Below, piece after piece: positions 1-6,876 of a stretch of DNA of 28,362 bases (position 1 is its first letter; each line of letters starts with the position of its first letter). The DNA comes from a virus, in the IMG/VR virus record IMGVR_UViG_3300009790_002093, positions 1 to 28,362 of that record. One strand, given 5' to 3'. The notes beneath the pieces are model-generated. The model saw only the letters and a list, made by a program, of their open reading frames with translations, did not search any database and was not told where the DNA came from. Both the position numbers and the translations under genes were made by a program.

Positions 1-463
1 ATAACATATCAGGTCTGGACTTAGGACCATACACAGTATGAAATCTTAATCCTAATGCCTGATGCGGTTTAACGTATTCGCTAGACTTAGTTAACTCTTC
101 GTTAATCTTCTTAGTAGTGGCGTAAGGAGATTTCCACCATTCGTAAATGCTAGAGCTACTTGCATAAATTAAATTTGTATGTCCGTATCCAGACATATGC
201 CACATGTATCTCAGAACAGCTTGGAATCCATCCACGTTGTTTTCATAATATAGTTCTGGATTCTCATGGGATCTCCTTACGCCGGCTTCTGCACCTAGAT
301 GCAAAACAAAATCATAATGTTCTCTTGGTATAGGTAGTTTATTCGTATTACCACCAAATATATGGATCCTATACTTGTGTCGATACTTATCAATGAATCT
401 ACTAGCAATGAATCCGTTAGGTCCAGTGATTAGTATTTTCTTATTTAAACGTATCGCATTCAT
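1..463 (-). CDS. NAD-dependent nucleotide-sugar epimerase/dehydratase, C-terminus outside the window
   Basis: The first 154 codons of an extended short-chain dehydrogenase are present; the 3' part lies beyond position 1. Translation from the ATG at 463 shows a nucleotide-binding loop variant (ITGPNGFIAS), a segment like those of UDP-glucuronate 4-epimerases (HLGAEAGVRRSHENP), the SSSSIY strand-end motif, the catalytic YATTK, and GLRFHTVYGP followed by RPDM. The last two are typical of CapI/WbnF-type UDP-glucuronate epimerases, so the likely reaction is interconversion or dehydration of a nucleotide sugar for surface glycans. The start forms an ATGA overlap with the stop of the endolysin gene, so the two are probably translationally coupled. 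The Gly-rich loop has Pro instead of the usual Gly (GPNGF for GxxGF), but the rest is intact. Substrate is inferred from motif resemblance only. Confidence 0.88.
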   Translation of the reverse strand, partial: MNAIRLNKKILITGPNGFIASRFIDKYRHKYRIHIFGGNTNKLPIPREHYDFVLHLGAEAGVRRSHENPELYYENNVDGFQAVLRYMWHMSGYGHTNLIYASSSSIYEWWKSPYATTKKINEELTKSSEYVKPHQALGLRFHTVYGPKSRPDML

Positions 464-996
464 TTGTAAAATACATGATCCTCAATAGTTACTACGTGTT
501 CTAAATGGTCTGCCCAATATGGCCAAGCCCAATCGGCATGATACCACATTGCTCCATCAGTGAAATCGTATACGTCGAATGTTAATAGGTCATCAGCAAT
601 CTTAATAGATTCCATCCATGTTGTAGAATCTTTAGGTTCATCAGACTTACCATCGCAATACCAACTGAATTGACATTGGTGTAGTCTAGGCATCTCATTG
701 CCTTTCCAGTTAGTATACATCTTAGCTTGATACACTACATCACAAACAGTATCAGGAAATTGTACGTCGTTCATTCTATTCAATGTCACTAGTCCAACTG
801 CTATCCTACCTGCTAGTGGTTGATTACCAGCTTCGAAATATATGTTCTGTGCTAGACAGAATCTTTCATTGTTCTCATCATATGCTGCTACGCTAGTTGA
901 GCTTAGCAACAACATTATACCTAAAATAATATAGCCAACGACCAATAGTGGTGTATCGCTAGGCTTCATCTTACGTAATCTCTCATCTATATTCAT
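460..996 (-). CDS. SleB-type cell wall hydrolase (probable endolysin)
   Basis: A 178-residue protein with a hydrophobic segment at about residues 16-38 followed by a Hydrolase_2/SleB domain. The domain shows the catalytic-Glu region (YFEAGNQPLAGRIAVGLVTL), the NR after it, QCQFSWYCDG in the middle and WYHADWAWPYWADH with a final HVFYK at the end, so it covers the whole family domain. SleB proteins cleave peptidoglycan glycan strands. The N-terminal hydrophobic stretch suggests export by the host Sec system, as a signal-anchor or cleaved signal (a possible site is SVAA/YDEN), in which case holin would not be needed to export it. The gene has ATGA overlaps at both ends. The spanin-like genes lie about 24 kb away, so lysis functions are split across the genome. 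The role as main endolysin is inferred. Confidence 0.85.
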   Translation of the reverse strand: MNIDERLRKMKPSDTPLLVVGYIILGIMLLLSSTSVAAYDENNERFCLAQNIYFEAGNQPLAGRIAVGLVTLNRMNDVQFPDTVCDVVYQAKMYTNWKGNEMPRLHQCQFSWYCDGKSDEPKDSTTWMESIKIADDLLTFDVYDFTDGAMWYHADWAWPYWADHLEHVVTIEDHVFYK

Positions 997-1496
997 CCTT
1001 CGTCTCCTAAGTTGGGAAATGTATTATACAAAAACTCATACCAGAAGAATACTTCTTCGTGTTGAGTACTGAATAGGTTTACATCTTCTATGAAATAAAG
1101 ATCCTCAAGTTTACCTGTTGGGATATTTATATCACTAAATGTAACATCTATATCAGCTGCTTCCGCAAATTTCTCTATCTCATCTTGTGAGATTGGTGTA
1201 GAGTTTAATATTAATATGGGAATCCTCTTACCTTGTTTGTTCTGTACTTCACCAGCGTCCCTAAGGTATGGCTTAATTTCTACAAACTCTTTAAACTCGC
1301 ATATAATCGCGTCTAATGGCGTATATAATGCTGTTTTCGGTGTTATTCCCATTAATGATTTATCAACTGATGCTGCAGCTCCTGGGAAATCTCTACTGTC
1401 ACCAGGCGAGATTCTGTGATCACCTTCTAGGCATTGCCACATAGCGTATGCTGTCTTATTAGCACATCCATAAATTGCTATGTTAAGCTTCTTCAT
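993..1496 (-). CDS. hypothetical protein, Rossmann-like start
   Basis: A 167-residue protein of unknown family. It begins with a beta strand and loop (LNIAIYGCANKTAYAM) that resembles the start of a nucleotide-binding Rossmann fold, and a later strand (RIPILILNSTP) is also alpha/beta-like. There is no transmembrane segment or recognisable catalytic motif. It starts with ATG at 1496, overlaps the end of the metallopeptidase gene by 14 bases, and its stop makes an ATGA overlap with the endolysin start. The position suggests co-expression with the endolysin but gives no function. Real-gene confidence is high because of the tight coupling and lack of a better competing frame. Confidence 0.75.
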   Translation of the reverse strand: MKKLNIAIYGCANKTAYAMWQCLEGDHRISPGDSRDFPGAAASVDKSLMGITPKTALYTPLDAIICEFKEFVEIKPYLRDAGEVQNKQGKRIPILILNSTPISQDEIEKFAEAADIDVTFSDINIPTGKLEDLYFIEDVNLFSTQHEEVFFWYEFLYNTFPNLGDEG

Positions 1497-1959
1497 CTTG
1501 CCAAGGCCTCTCCCAATACATTTCTAATAATAAATCTTCTGTCTTGTATGCTTCTACTTCCCATGGGAGATTGTGATATCCTGTCCTGGCGCAATTGAAT
1601 GTGTATCCTTTGCTTCTCCATTTGTCTAGTCTACTTGTTATCTCTCCACGAATAAATTGTTTAGCATGAACTAACTCATGTGCTAGAGTATGAACCATCT
1701 CTGTATGAGTAAATGGTCTTCGAACTCTATTCTTCCTCGAATCCCAACTCCACGTTCTAGCAAGTTCAATAACAATTTCATTTTTGTCTCCGTAGCAATA
1801 GCCTGCTACTTGGCCTTCCTCTAGATCGCGACGCATTATTATATCTAAATCTATGTTACGTCTTAATCGTTTACCGAAGTAATGTCCCATTACATCGTTG
1901 ACGAAGTTCTTAATTCTTTTCTTCTGTGCGATCCTACCTGTTATGGTAATGTCGAACAT
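1483..1959 (-). CDS. SprT-like zinc metallopeptidase
   Basis: A 158-residue protein with the zincin signature HELVH at residues 94-98, in which two His bind zinc and the Glu is the general base, preceded by a helix (HTEMVHTLA). Length and layout fit SprT-like/Spartan-core proteases, which in cells act on DNA-protein crosslinks. Small relatives of unknown substrate are known in phages. The N-terminal part is basic (AQKKRIKNF, GKRLRRN), which could help nucleic-acid binding. I do not see a clear SprT zinc ribbon. The start codon overlaps the upstream stop as TAATG. The protease fold is well supported; the substrate and role in infection are unknown. Confidence 0.75.
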   Translation of the reverse strand: MFDITITGRIAQKKRIKNFVNDVMGHYFGKRLRRNIDLDIIMRRDLEEGQVAGYCYGDKNEIVIELARTWSWDSRKNRVRRPFTHTEMVHTLAHELVHAKQFIRGEITSRLDKWRSKGYTFNCARTGYHNLPWEVEAYKTEDLLLEMYWERPWQDEEA

Positions 1960-2222
1960 TAGTCACTATTCCTTTTTGTTAGTCCTAGACGATCTCTAAC
2001 CATATCAGCTTCCTGTTCTTCTGCTGTTAGACTTAGGATCAATCTACTTGATAAATTATCTTCTACTGCTCTCTGAGCGAAATCAGATAATTGTTTAGCA
2101 TTCATTCTACGAATATATTCTAACGCGCCTGATGCTAAATCTATATTCTGATAATCTTTTGCTGGAGGAGTAACTCCTTCAGGTTCTGGATCATCGTAAC
2201 CTGGCGTTGGGTATCTAGACAT
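1959..2222 (-). CDS. hypothetical small acidic protein
   Basis: An 87-residue protein with a Pro-rich, probably disordered N-terminus (SRYPTPGYDDPEPEGVTPP) and a helical C-terminal two thirds. I recognise no family. It starts at ATG 2222 in an AATAATG context, overlaps the upstream nuclease end by 8 bases and shares TAATG with the downstream metallopeptidase start, so it sits firmly in the operon. Function unknown. Confidence 0.65.
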   Translation of the reverse strand: MSRYPTPGYDDPEPEGVTPPAKDYQNIDLASGALEYIRRMNAKQLSDFAQRAVEDNLSSRLILSLTAEEQEADMVRDRLGLTKRNSD

Positions 2223-2886
2223 TATTCTCCATCCTATACTGTTCTCTTAATTTCTGAAACTCACCAATCCAATCATCTCTCTTCTCGATGAATTGCCAAG
2301 CTTCGCCTTCTTCACTAGCTCCTAATATCACTAACTGCGATACAGGTTGCTCTGTGACCTCTTCAAACATTACAGCATATGCAGCAGCCTGCATAAAATA
2401 CTGATAACAATGTGATCTAACTTTTGGTTTCTTAGCTGTCTTCCAATCTATAACAGATAGCTTACCGTTATACTCAGCGACTACGTCTACTGTTCCAGCT
2501 ACTTTCAAATACTCTGACATCATCTGAGCTTCAATAGCTTTGATAGTTCCTAATCCTTCATCAGCTTGTTTCTTTAATTGTAAGAATAAATCTAATGTTA
2601 ATGGAGTATGACCTTCTACAGGTTCATCCCAGATATAAGATTCAATAAGTTTATGTGCTGATGTACCTCTACGATTTGCAGCTGTTGTGATGGCATCCGC
2701 CTTCTCCTTACCTACTCTAGATCTCCAAGCTTTAATTGCTTCTCTAGATTTAAGCGATGTGATAGTTGTAACTGAAGGATAACCTTGATTAGCATCCAAG
2801 CCTTCTTTAATGTAGACACGCTTACCGTCATCATTAGTTACTCGTTTTAGTTTTGGGAAATCTATTAATTCTCTATTAAAAGCCAT
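2215..2886 (-). CDS. PD-(D/E)XK exonuclease, RecB/MGME1-like
   Basis: A 223-residue nuclease. Visible motifs are RGTSAH (residues 73-78), GTVDVVAEYNGKLSVIDWKTAK (about 131-152), which holds the Asp and the D-x-K catalytic core (Asp134, Asp147, Lys149), and the following QYFMQAAAYA (about 162-171), the Q-x-x-x-Y element of RecB-family nucleases. Similar proteins in marine T4-like phages are usually called exonucleases and presumably act on DNA ends during replication, recombination or host DNA breakdown. It begins at ATG 2886, overlapping the FmdB-like gene by 11 bases. The fold is secure; polarity and substrate cannot be read from sequence. Confidence 0.85.
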   Translation of the reverse strand: MAFNRELIDFPKLKRVTNDDGKRVYIKEGLDANQGYPSVTTITSLKSREAIKAWRSRVGKEKADAITTAANRRGTSAHKLIESYIWDEPVEGHTPLTLDLFLQLKKQADEGLGTIKAIEAQMMSEYLKVAGTVDVVAEYNGKLSVIDWKTAKKPKVRSHCYQYFMQAAAYAVMFEEVTEQPVSQLVILGASEEGEAWQFIEKRDDWIGEFQKLREQYRMENNV

Positions 2887-3169
2887 GTTTCTTTTTCACC
2901 TGATCAATCTTAACGTCTTTGATTGATTTCTTTTTATATTTGTTAGCCACGTCTGACCCTGGATTCGCATCCGCCATTTTAGACATTAGCTCATTCCAGC
3001 CGCCATCCTTATTGTTCTTCGCACTCTGACTGTTATACATCAGGTTAACGCCAGTAATGATTTGTTTCATCTCTGGATTGTTCTTTTTAAAATCGTCAAG
3101 CTCACTCATACGCATTTGAAGCTCTGTTACTTCGCCCGTGTCTTGATTTTCAAATACGTATGTTGGCAT
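2876..3169 (-). CDS. FmdB-like small protein lacking the zinc cysteines
   Basis: A 97-residue protein opening with MPTYVFENQDTGEV, the pattern of FmdB-type putative regulatory proteins (MPTYEYxCxxCG), but without any cysteine, so the zinc ribbon cannot form. It continues with MSELDDFKKNNPEMKQIITG, which keeps the spacing of the FmdB core, and ends in a Lys-rich tail (NKYKKKSIKD, QVKKKHGF). Comparable cysteine-free versions occur in T4-like marine phages. Function is unknown. ATG 3169 follows the coiled-coil gene with a TAATAATG-type junction. Confidence 0.7.
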   Translation of the reverse strand: MPTYVFENQDTGEVTELQMRMSELDDFKKNNPEMKQIITGVNLMYNSQSAKNNKDGGWNELMSKMADANPGSDVANKYKKKSIKDVKIDQVKKKHGF

Positions 3170-3432
3170 TATTCTATTCTACTTCCAATATCGGATATCT
3201 CGGATCCTAAATTAGATATGTCTGACTCTAAGCTAGACATGTTTGACTCTAATGTTGATGACAAGCTCTCGATCTCTCCAGACTTAGACATTAACTCGTC
3301 TATTTTATCATCTACTAAAGTTATTTGTGACGAAATCTTTTCGATCTGCTCACTAGCTTTCACGATCTCTTTCGACAATTTCTCTACGCGTTTAATCGCT
3401 GCATAGATAGCGCTTCTTGTTGGTTCTGTCAT
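3169..3432 (-). CDS. small coiled-coil protein
   Basis: An 87-residue, almost entirely helical protein rich in Ser, Glu, Ile and Leu, with heptad-like spacing throughout (for example SLSSTLESNMSSLESDISNL). It has no membrane segment and no cysteine. The start ATG at 3432 overlaps the TAA of the preceding frame (TAATG). I know no function; the repeated xxIxxLxS heptads suggest a parallel oligomer or a scaffold-like helper. Confidence 0.65.
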   Translation of the reverse strand: MTEPTRSAIYAAIKRVEKLSKEIVKASEQIEKISSQITLVDDKIDELMSKSGEIESLSSTLESNMSSLESDISNLGSEISDIGSRIE

Positions 3433-3644
3433 TATTCCTTATCCCCTTTCTTCTTAGATTGGTGGAGCGAGAGGGAATCGAACCCACGACCTTCTGGATG
3501 CAAACCAGACGCTCTCCCTACTGAGCTACCGCCCCTCTTTCTCTTGTTCTTTTCATCTACCATAAGAGTAGTTTCCCAAGCAAACCAACCTGCAAAGATT
3601 GTGATGACCAAAGGTATGATACAATTATTTAAAATCTCTATCAC
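3432..3644 (-). CDS. small membrane protein frame that runs through the tRNA-Ala gene
   Basis: An open frame from a likely GTG at 3644 (GGAGG lies 11 bases upstream; a TTG at 3671 is also in frame) to TAA at 3432. The first part looks like a real one-pass membrane protein: PLVITIFAGWFAWETTL and then a basic stop-transfer stretch (DEKNKRKR). The rest (GGSSVGRASGLHPEGRGFDS) is simply tRNA-Ala read as protein, a familiar annotation artefact. No stop codon separates the membrane segment from the tRNA, so either translation continues through the tRNA region on unprocessed RNA or the message becomes nonstop once the tRNA is cut out. A TAATG junction with the next gene keeps coupling possible. The membrane part is moderately likely to be expressed; the C-terminus is doubtful. 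Confidence 0.4.
   Translation of the reverse strand: MIEILNNCIIPLVITIFAGWFAWETTLMVDEKNKRKRGGSSVGRASGLHPEGRGFDSLSLHQSKKKGDKE
3460..3535 (-). tRNA. tRNA-Ala, anticodon UGC
   Basis: A complete 76-nt cloverleaf can be folded by eye. The acceptor stem GGGGCGG pairs with TCGCTCC, the D stem is GCTC/GAGC, and the anticodon stem TCTGG/CCAGA encloses the loop TTTGCAT with anticodon TGC. The T arm is GTGGG-TTCGATT-CCCTC with one U-U mismatch, the discriminator is A, and CCA is encoded. The acceptor stem carries a G3:U70 wobble, the classic alanine identity element, which agrees with the anticodon. The gene lies inside an open protein frame rather than in a gap. It presumably supports translation of GCA/GCG-containing phage genes. 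Confidence 0.95.
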
Positions 3645-3777
3645 TGATCTTAGGTCCTCCGTTATGTCCAATCATGGACTTTTCTTTAAGCTCTTTTCTC
3701 CATCTAAGAAAATCTAGAGCCACCTCTCTTGTTGAATGAGTTAACGTACTCACTGGACGTTTTAATGCATTGGCCAT
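3625..3777 (-). CDS. 50-residue protein with IGHNGGP motif
   Basis: A short frame from ATG 3777 to TAA 3625, overlapping the end of the upstream 79-residue gene by 16 bases. The product is basic and helical (REVALDFLRWRKELKEK) and then carries MIGHNGGPKISDRDF. From memory, an IGHNGGP element recurs in small alphaproteobacterial and alphaproteobacterial-phage proteins of unknown function, so it may be a host-range clue. It covers the otherwise empty interval before the membrane-protein frame and supplies the GGAGG that would serve as that gene's ribosome binding site. No function is proposed. Confidence 0.6.
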   Translation of the reverse strand: MANALKRPVSTLTHSTREVALDFLRWRKELKEKSMIGHNGGPKISDRDFK

Positions 3778-4001
3778 GTTTTACCCTCCACAGTCATACT
3801 TATTAATTGATAATTACCGATTATCTCGATACCTGTTCTTGATCTAATACTATCGCAAGCCATTGCCCATGACTTATTAACTGTAACAGCATTCTTATCC
3901 ATTGCTAATTGACATTCTTTAGCATTAAGAGGTATATCCATTTCATAGAATGAACCACCATTCGCTCTTACTTTTAAACTATTCACCTGTTGCGATTTCA
4001 T
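3762..4001 (-). CDS. hypothetical small protein
   Basis: A 79-residue protein of unrecognised family with no membrane segment. It reads as a compact alpha/beta protein (SLKVRANGGSFYEMDIPL, IEIIGNYQLISMTVEGKTW). It starts at ATG 4001 inside the last 23 bases of the HAD phosphatase gene and ends after the start of the IGHNGGP protein, which places it in the promoter-led operon beginning at 4606. Function unknown. Confidence 0.6.
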   Translation of the reverse strand: MKSQQVNSLKVRANGGSFYEMDIPLNAKECQLAMDKNAVTVNKSWAMACDSIRSRTGIEIIGNYQLISMTVEGKTWPMH

Positions 4002-4581
4002 ATATCTCTCTCCAGTTAGAAACTCTTCTTACTCCATCATTGTCTTCACCTTTGTTGTAAGGTTGATCCATTAATAGAGGTGTTAGACCCATTCTACCGC
4101 CTAACGATGCATTGTCAGGTCTATCTTCGACCCATAGAAGCTCTGAATCTCTCCACTCTTCTAACATCTCATCTTTGTCAGCTCCAGTATCTAAGAATAT
4201 GATTCTATCAATAGCATCACCATAGATAGACTTCAGATTCCTTCTTCTCAATCTCTGAGTCTCTGGATCCAAACTTAAAGATGTTATCACATCGATAGTG
4301 ATACCATGCTCTTCGTATAATTTCTTAACGTATTTTACTGAATCTCTAAGAGGTTTTAGAGATGCTATTCTACTAGAATTGCAGAATATTCTAGGAAGAT
4401 AAAATAGATTTTCACCTTCTTTCTTATCTAGTAGATCCCAATCTACTTGATATCTTTCACCAACATCATACTTAGTATAATCTTGAACCTCGATTCCGAA
4501 ATGGAATTTCATCCATTTATCAAACGAATAAGCCCAATCGAGTAGGACTCCATCGCAATCACTTAATATTTTCTTATTCAT
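3979..4581 (-). CDS. HAD-superfamily phosphatase, deoxyribonucleotidase-like
   Basis: A 200-residue HAD protein. Motif I is DCDGVLLDW (residues 8-16; nucleophile Asp8, acid Asp10), motif II is the TSLS near residue 100, and motif IV is WVEDRPDNA near 151. The order and length resemble 5'(3')-deoxyribonucleotidases and related phage HAD proteins, so a nucleotide monophosphate or another small phosphate ester is the probable substrate. It is the first gene behind a sigma70-type promoter at 4614-4642 and starts at ATG 4581. Family assignment is firm; substrate is inferred. Confidence 0.82.
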   Translation of the reverse strand: MNKKILSDCDGVLLDWAYSFDKWMKFHFGIEVQDYTKYDVGERYQVDWDLLDKKEGENLFYLPRIFCNSSRIASLKPLRDSVKYVKKLYEEHGITIDVITSLSLDPETQRLRRRNLKSIYGDAIDRIIFLDTGADKDEMLEEWRDSELLWVEDRPDNASLGGRMGLTPLLMDQPYNKGEDNDGVRRVSNWREIYEIATGE

Positions 4582-4613
4582 AATATAATACCTAATTCTC
4601 TAATATATTATAT

Positions 4614-4642
4614 ATTATAGCGCAAAACCGCGTAAAAGGCAA
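4614..4642 (-). promoter_or_regulatory. sigma70-type promoter upstream of the HAD gene
   Basis: On the minus strand a -35 TTGCCT (4637-4642) and a perfect -10 TATAAT (4614-4619) are separated by exactly 17 bases, with an AT-rich start region before ATG 4581. It would drive the 4581-to-1 gene block. The -35 sits inside a hairpin at the end of the preceding glycosyltransferase unit. Confidence 0.75.
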
Positions 4643-4654
4643 CCCTTTTCTGCG
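4629..4654 (-). terminator. possible weak terminator hairpin after the glycosyltransferase gene
   Basis: Just after the stop at 4665 the minus strand can form AAAAGG-GTTG-CCTTTT, extended by CGC/GCG after a two-base internal mismatch, followed by GGTTTTGCG. The U run is only four, so termination would be weak. The same bases carry the -35 of the next promoter, a compact terminator-promoter arrangement. Confidence 0.4.
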
Positions 4655-4664
4655 ATTATTTTAC

Positions 4665-5483
4665 TCATCTAACCTGTTGATATTCAACGTTTTTCCAACG
4701 TTTTTTCCTTTCTTTTTCATTAGTCCAAACGAAATCCTGGAGATCTTCTTTGTTCCTATAACCATATCCTGCGTCTTCTAGCATCTTCATATGGTTATGG
4801 AATTTCTTAATTTCATTCAATCTATCCTTATCGTCAGGATCCATAACGTCTTCTGCTATCCTAGCAAATCTAAAGAAATCACTATGATTGTATTCCTTAC
4901 CAAATCTATGCATGCTATAGTCGTTACCATGATATCCTACGAAGCATTGATCGTAACCACCTCGTTTCCAATACTCTTCGAAGGTAATAAGATAACTATT
5001 CCTACCAACTCCATAACCGAAGTTGCCAGGATAATACATTACTGTGGGATCTAAATTGTGAATGACTTGGAATATGCGCATTAGATTATTAGTTGTAATA
5101 ACCCAATCAGAATCTAGGTTAAGATTCCATCTATTGTCTGTGTGTCTCATGAGACAATTCTTAGCACCTTCATTGTTCCATCCTAAGTCTTCATCAATTC
5201 TTAGGATATCCCATTGCTCAGGTATATCGTCTATGAAATTAGTTATTGGGGCTATTTGACTACCGTCATCGATAACGGAGTAGTCGAAGAGAATACCACC
5301 TGGATCTATCTTTTCATACCATTGAACTATCCTAGCAAATAGCTCATAGCTATTATAATAGGTATAGTTAATTCTAATACGAGATTGGTGGTGTTGTTTA
5401 TAATAACCATGTAGGCCTGCAGCCCAATTCTGCTGGCCTGTATAGTCTTGAAAGTATTCTATGTCAGATTGTTGCTCTGCCAA
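4665..5483 (-). CDS. GT-A fold glycosyltransferase (family 2-like)
   Basis: A 272-residue protein with features of GT-A glycosyltransferases: SVIDDGSQ (about 69-76) at the nucleotide-binding strand, the D-x-D element NLDSDW (Asp124-Ser-Asp126) for metal and nucleotide sugar, and GGYDQCFVGYHGNDYSM (175-191), which corresponds to the acceptor-side GGxDExFxGxGxED segment of GT27/GT2-like enzymes. It probably transfers a sugar to a phage or host surface acceptor. No ATG fits the N-terminus; TTG at 5483, with GAGG about 12 bases upstream in the end of the previous gene, is the best start. It is last in the unit led by the promoter at 6848-6876. Confidence 0.78.
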   Translation of the reverse strand: MAEQQSDIEYFQDYTGQQNWAAGLHGYYKQHHQSRIRINYTYYNSYELFARIVQWYEKIDPGGILFDYSVIDDGSQIAPITNFIDDIPEQWDILRIDEDLGWNNEGAKNCLMRHTDNRWNLNLDSDWVITTNNLMRIFQVIHNLDPTVMYYPGNFGYGVGRNSYLITFEEYWKRGGYDQCFVGYHGNDYSMHRFGKEYNHSDFFRFARIAEDVMDPDDKDRLNEIKKFHNHMKMLEDAGYGYRNKEDLQDFVWTNEKERKKRWKNVEYQQVR

Positions 5484-5489
5484 AACAAT

Positions 5490-5972
5490 TTAGCCCTCGG
5501 CTTTTTTAGTTGATTTTTTAGCTTTAGGTTTTGCTTTAGGTTTCTCAGGTAGAAGATCTGGGAATGCTGCTCTTACTACTGCTTCAGTAGTTCCTTTATA
5601 GGGATCTTTCTTTGCAATCATATTCAATAGGATCTTAGCATCTTCAGGATGAACTGATTCTAACAGTTCAATGAAGAGCATTTCTCTCTTAGTTTGCGTA
5701 GATGTAGCTCTGCCGCCTTCAACAAAGATGTCGAAACGTTTTACCATACTATGCAATCTAGTCTCTACTTGGATACCATCGGCTTCACCGTAAGGAGGTA
5801 TTGAATCCGGAAGTAAGAACTTTACTGCTGGATGATAACAACCTTGTAATACTGATCTAATAGCAAAACAATCATACTCTATGAGTTTCTCTGCTTTAGC
5901 TTTAGCTGTTTTTTCTTCACTGACTGCTTTGAATATTTCAAATACGCCTAGTGTTAGTGGGTTTATTGCCAT
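5490..5972 (-). CDS. DUF6433-like conserved phage protein
   Basis: A 160-residue protein that resembles, from memory, the DUF6433 family of T4-like marine phages. Characteristic parts are LIEYDCFAIRSVLQGCYHPAV, LLPDSIPPYG and TKREMLFIELLESVHPEDA. The tail is Lys/Ala/Pro-rich (PKAKPKAKKSTKKAEG) and probably disordered. ATG 5972 is chosen because GGAG lies 9 bases upstream and it avoids overlap with the RNase H stop; a TTG at 5987 is in frame but less likely. It follows RNase H directly. Its function is not established; the neighbourhood suggests replication or nucleotide metabolism. Confidence 0.7.
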   Translation of the reverse strand: MAINPLTLGVFEIFKAVSEEKTAKAKAEKLIEYDCFAIRSVLQGCYHPAVKFLLPDSIPPYGEADGIQVETRLHSMVKRFDIFVEGGRATSTQTKREMLFIELLESVHPEDAKILLNMIAKKDPYKGTTEAVVRAAFPDLLPEKPKAKPKAKKSTKKAEG

Positions 5973-5973
5973 T

Positions 5974-6822
5974 TTAAAAGTCTCCAATATTGTCCATAAG
6001 ACCTTTCAGTCTCTTGTCAATAAAATAATTAAATAACCCAGATCTATCTCTAGTCTCTGTGTTAAACTGTTCTAGTATATTTATACGGATGTTAGAAGGC
6101 ACATGTGTAAGGTCTACTAGTTGTTCGTTACGTTTATAATTACGTACGAAGTCCTCATCAAATGCTTCTGGGCCTTCAGCGATACACTTTTCAATAACTG
6201 TCTTACGTAATGGTCTTTGTCTACCATTAATAAAGCAATCATCTAAAGATAAGACATTAGGAACTCCATCACTCTTATCTCCTCTAAGTATATGCTCTGT
6301 TAAGAATCTCTCAGGATTATCAGTCTTAAGGAATTTCTTTCTCACTGGACAATATTGTCTTACATTACCGTATTTCTGTAATTGAATAAAGTCTTTATCA
6401 CCAGACAGAATCAATATAGGTTCACCTGTATTCATTATCTGTCCATGTTCATCACAAATAGTACCGATGATATCATCAGCTTCAGCACCATCTACCATAA
6501 TATATTTGTATGGGAAATTGTCTCTTAACTCGTCTCTGATTTTATTTAAAGATTCAAAGATTGTAGGCCAATCTAATCCAGACTGTTCTCTCCAATTCTT
6601 TCTTTGTGCTTTGTAGTATGGGAATACATCACGTCTCCAATAGGATCTATCGTCAACAGCTATGGTTAGTTCACCATACTCATCGTGGAATTTACTTCTT
6701 AGGGATCTGATGCTATTAAGAATCATGTGTCTTAATAGATCTTCTTGAACGTCAACATTCTTGCCGCCGATCTGGGCCATCATGTTGCTTATCATTACCT
6801 GATTTAAATCTAGTATTATCAT
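5974..6822 (-). CDS. rnh: T4-type RNase H / 5'-3' flap exonuclease
   Basis: A 282-residue FEN-family nuclease. The acidic clusters are visible in order: DLNQ with Asp5, AVDDRS with Asp57-Asp58, the Arg/Lys-rich clamp after it, DGAEADDIIG (111-120), SGDKDF (140-145) and the helix-hairpin motif LRGDKSDGVPN (179-189). Length and layout match T4 RNase H, which removes RNA primers and flaps on the lagging strand. It starts at ATG 6822 directly behind a consensus promoter and is probably expressed early or middle. Confidence 0.93.
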   Translation of the reverse strand: MIILDLNQVMISNMMAQIGGKNVDVQEDLLRHMILNSIRSLRSKFHDEYGELTIAVDDRSYWRRDVFPYYKAQRKNWREQSGLDWPTIFESLNKIRDELRDNFPYKYIMVDGAEADDIIGTICDEHGQIMNTGEPILILSGDKDFIQLQKYGNVRQYCPVRKKFLKTDNPERFLTEHILRGDKSDGVPNVLSLDDCFINGRQRPLRKTVIEKCIAEGPEAFDEDFVRNYKRNEQLVDLTHVPSNIRINILEQFNTETRDRSGLFNYFIDKRLKGLMDNIGDF

Positions 6823-6847
6823 AACAAAGTTCTCAAGTTAATATAAT

Positions 6848-6876
6848 ATTATAACAAATGGTTACCGCAATGTCAA
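6848..6876 (-). promoter_or_regulatory. consensus sigma70-type promoter upstream of rnh
   Basis: A perfect TTGACA (6871-6876) and a perfect TATAAT (6848-6853) are spaced by 17 bases on the minus strand, ahead of ATG 6822. The TGA stop of the iscU gene lies inside the TTGACA hexamer, so the two functions share bases. Confidence 0.88.

Noticed and set aside
3460-3535. Conserved protein segment SSVGRASGLHPEGRGFDS
   Set aside because: This is tRNA-Ala read as protein, a common annotation artefact, and not a protein domain.
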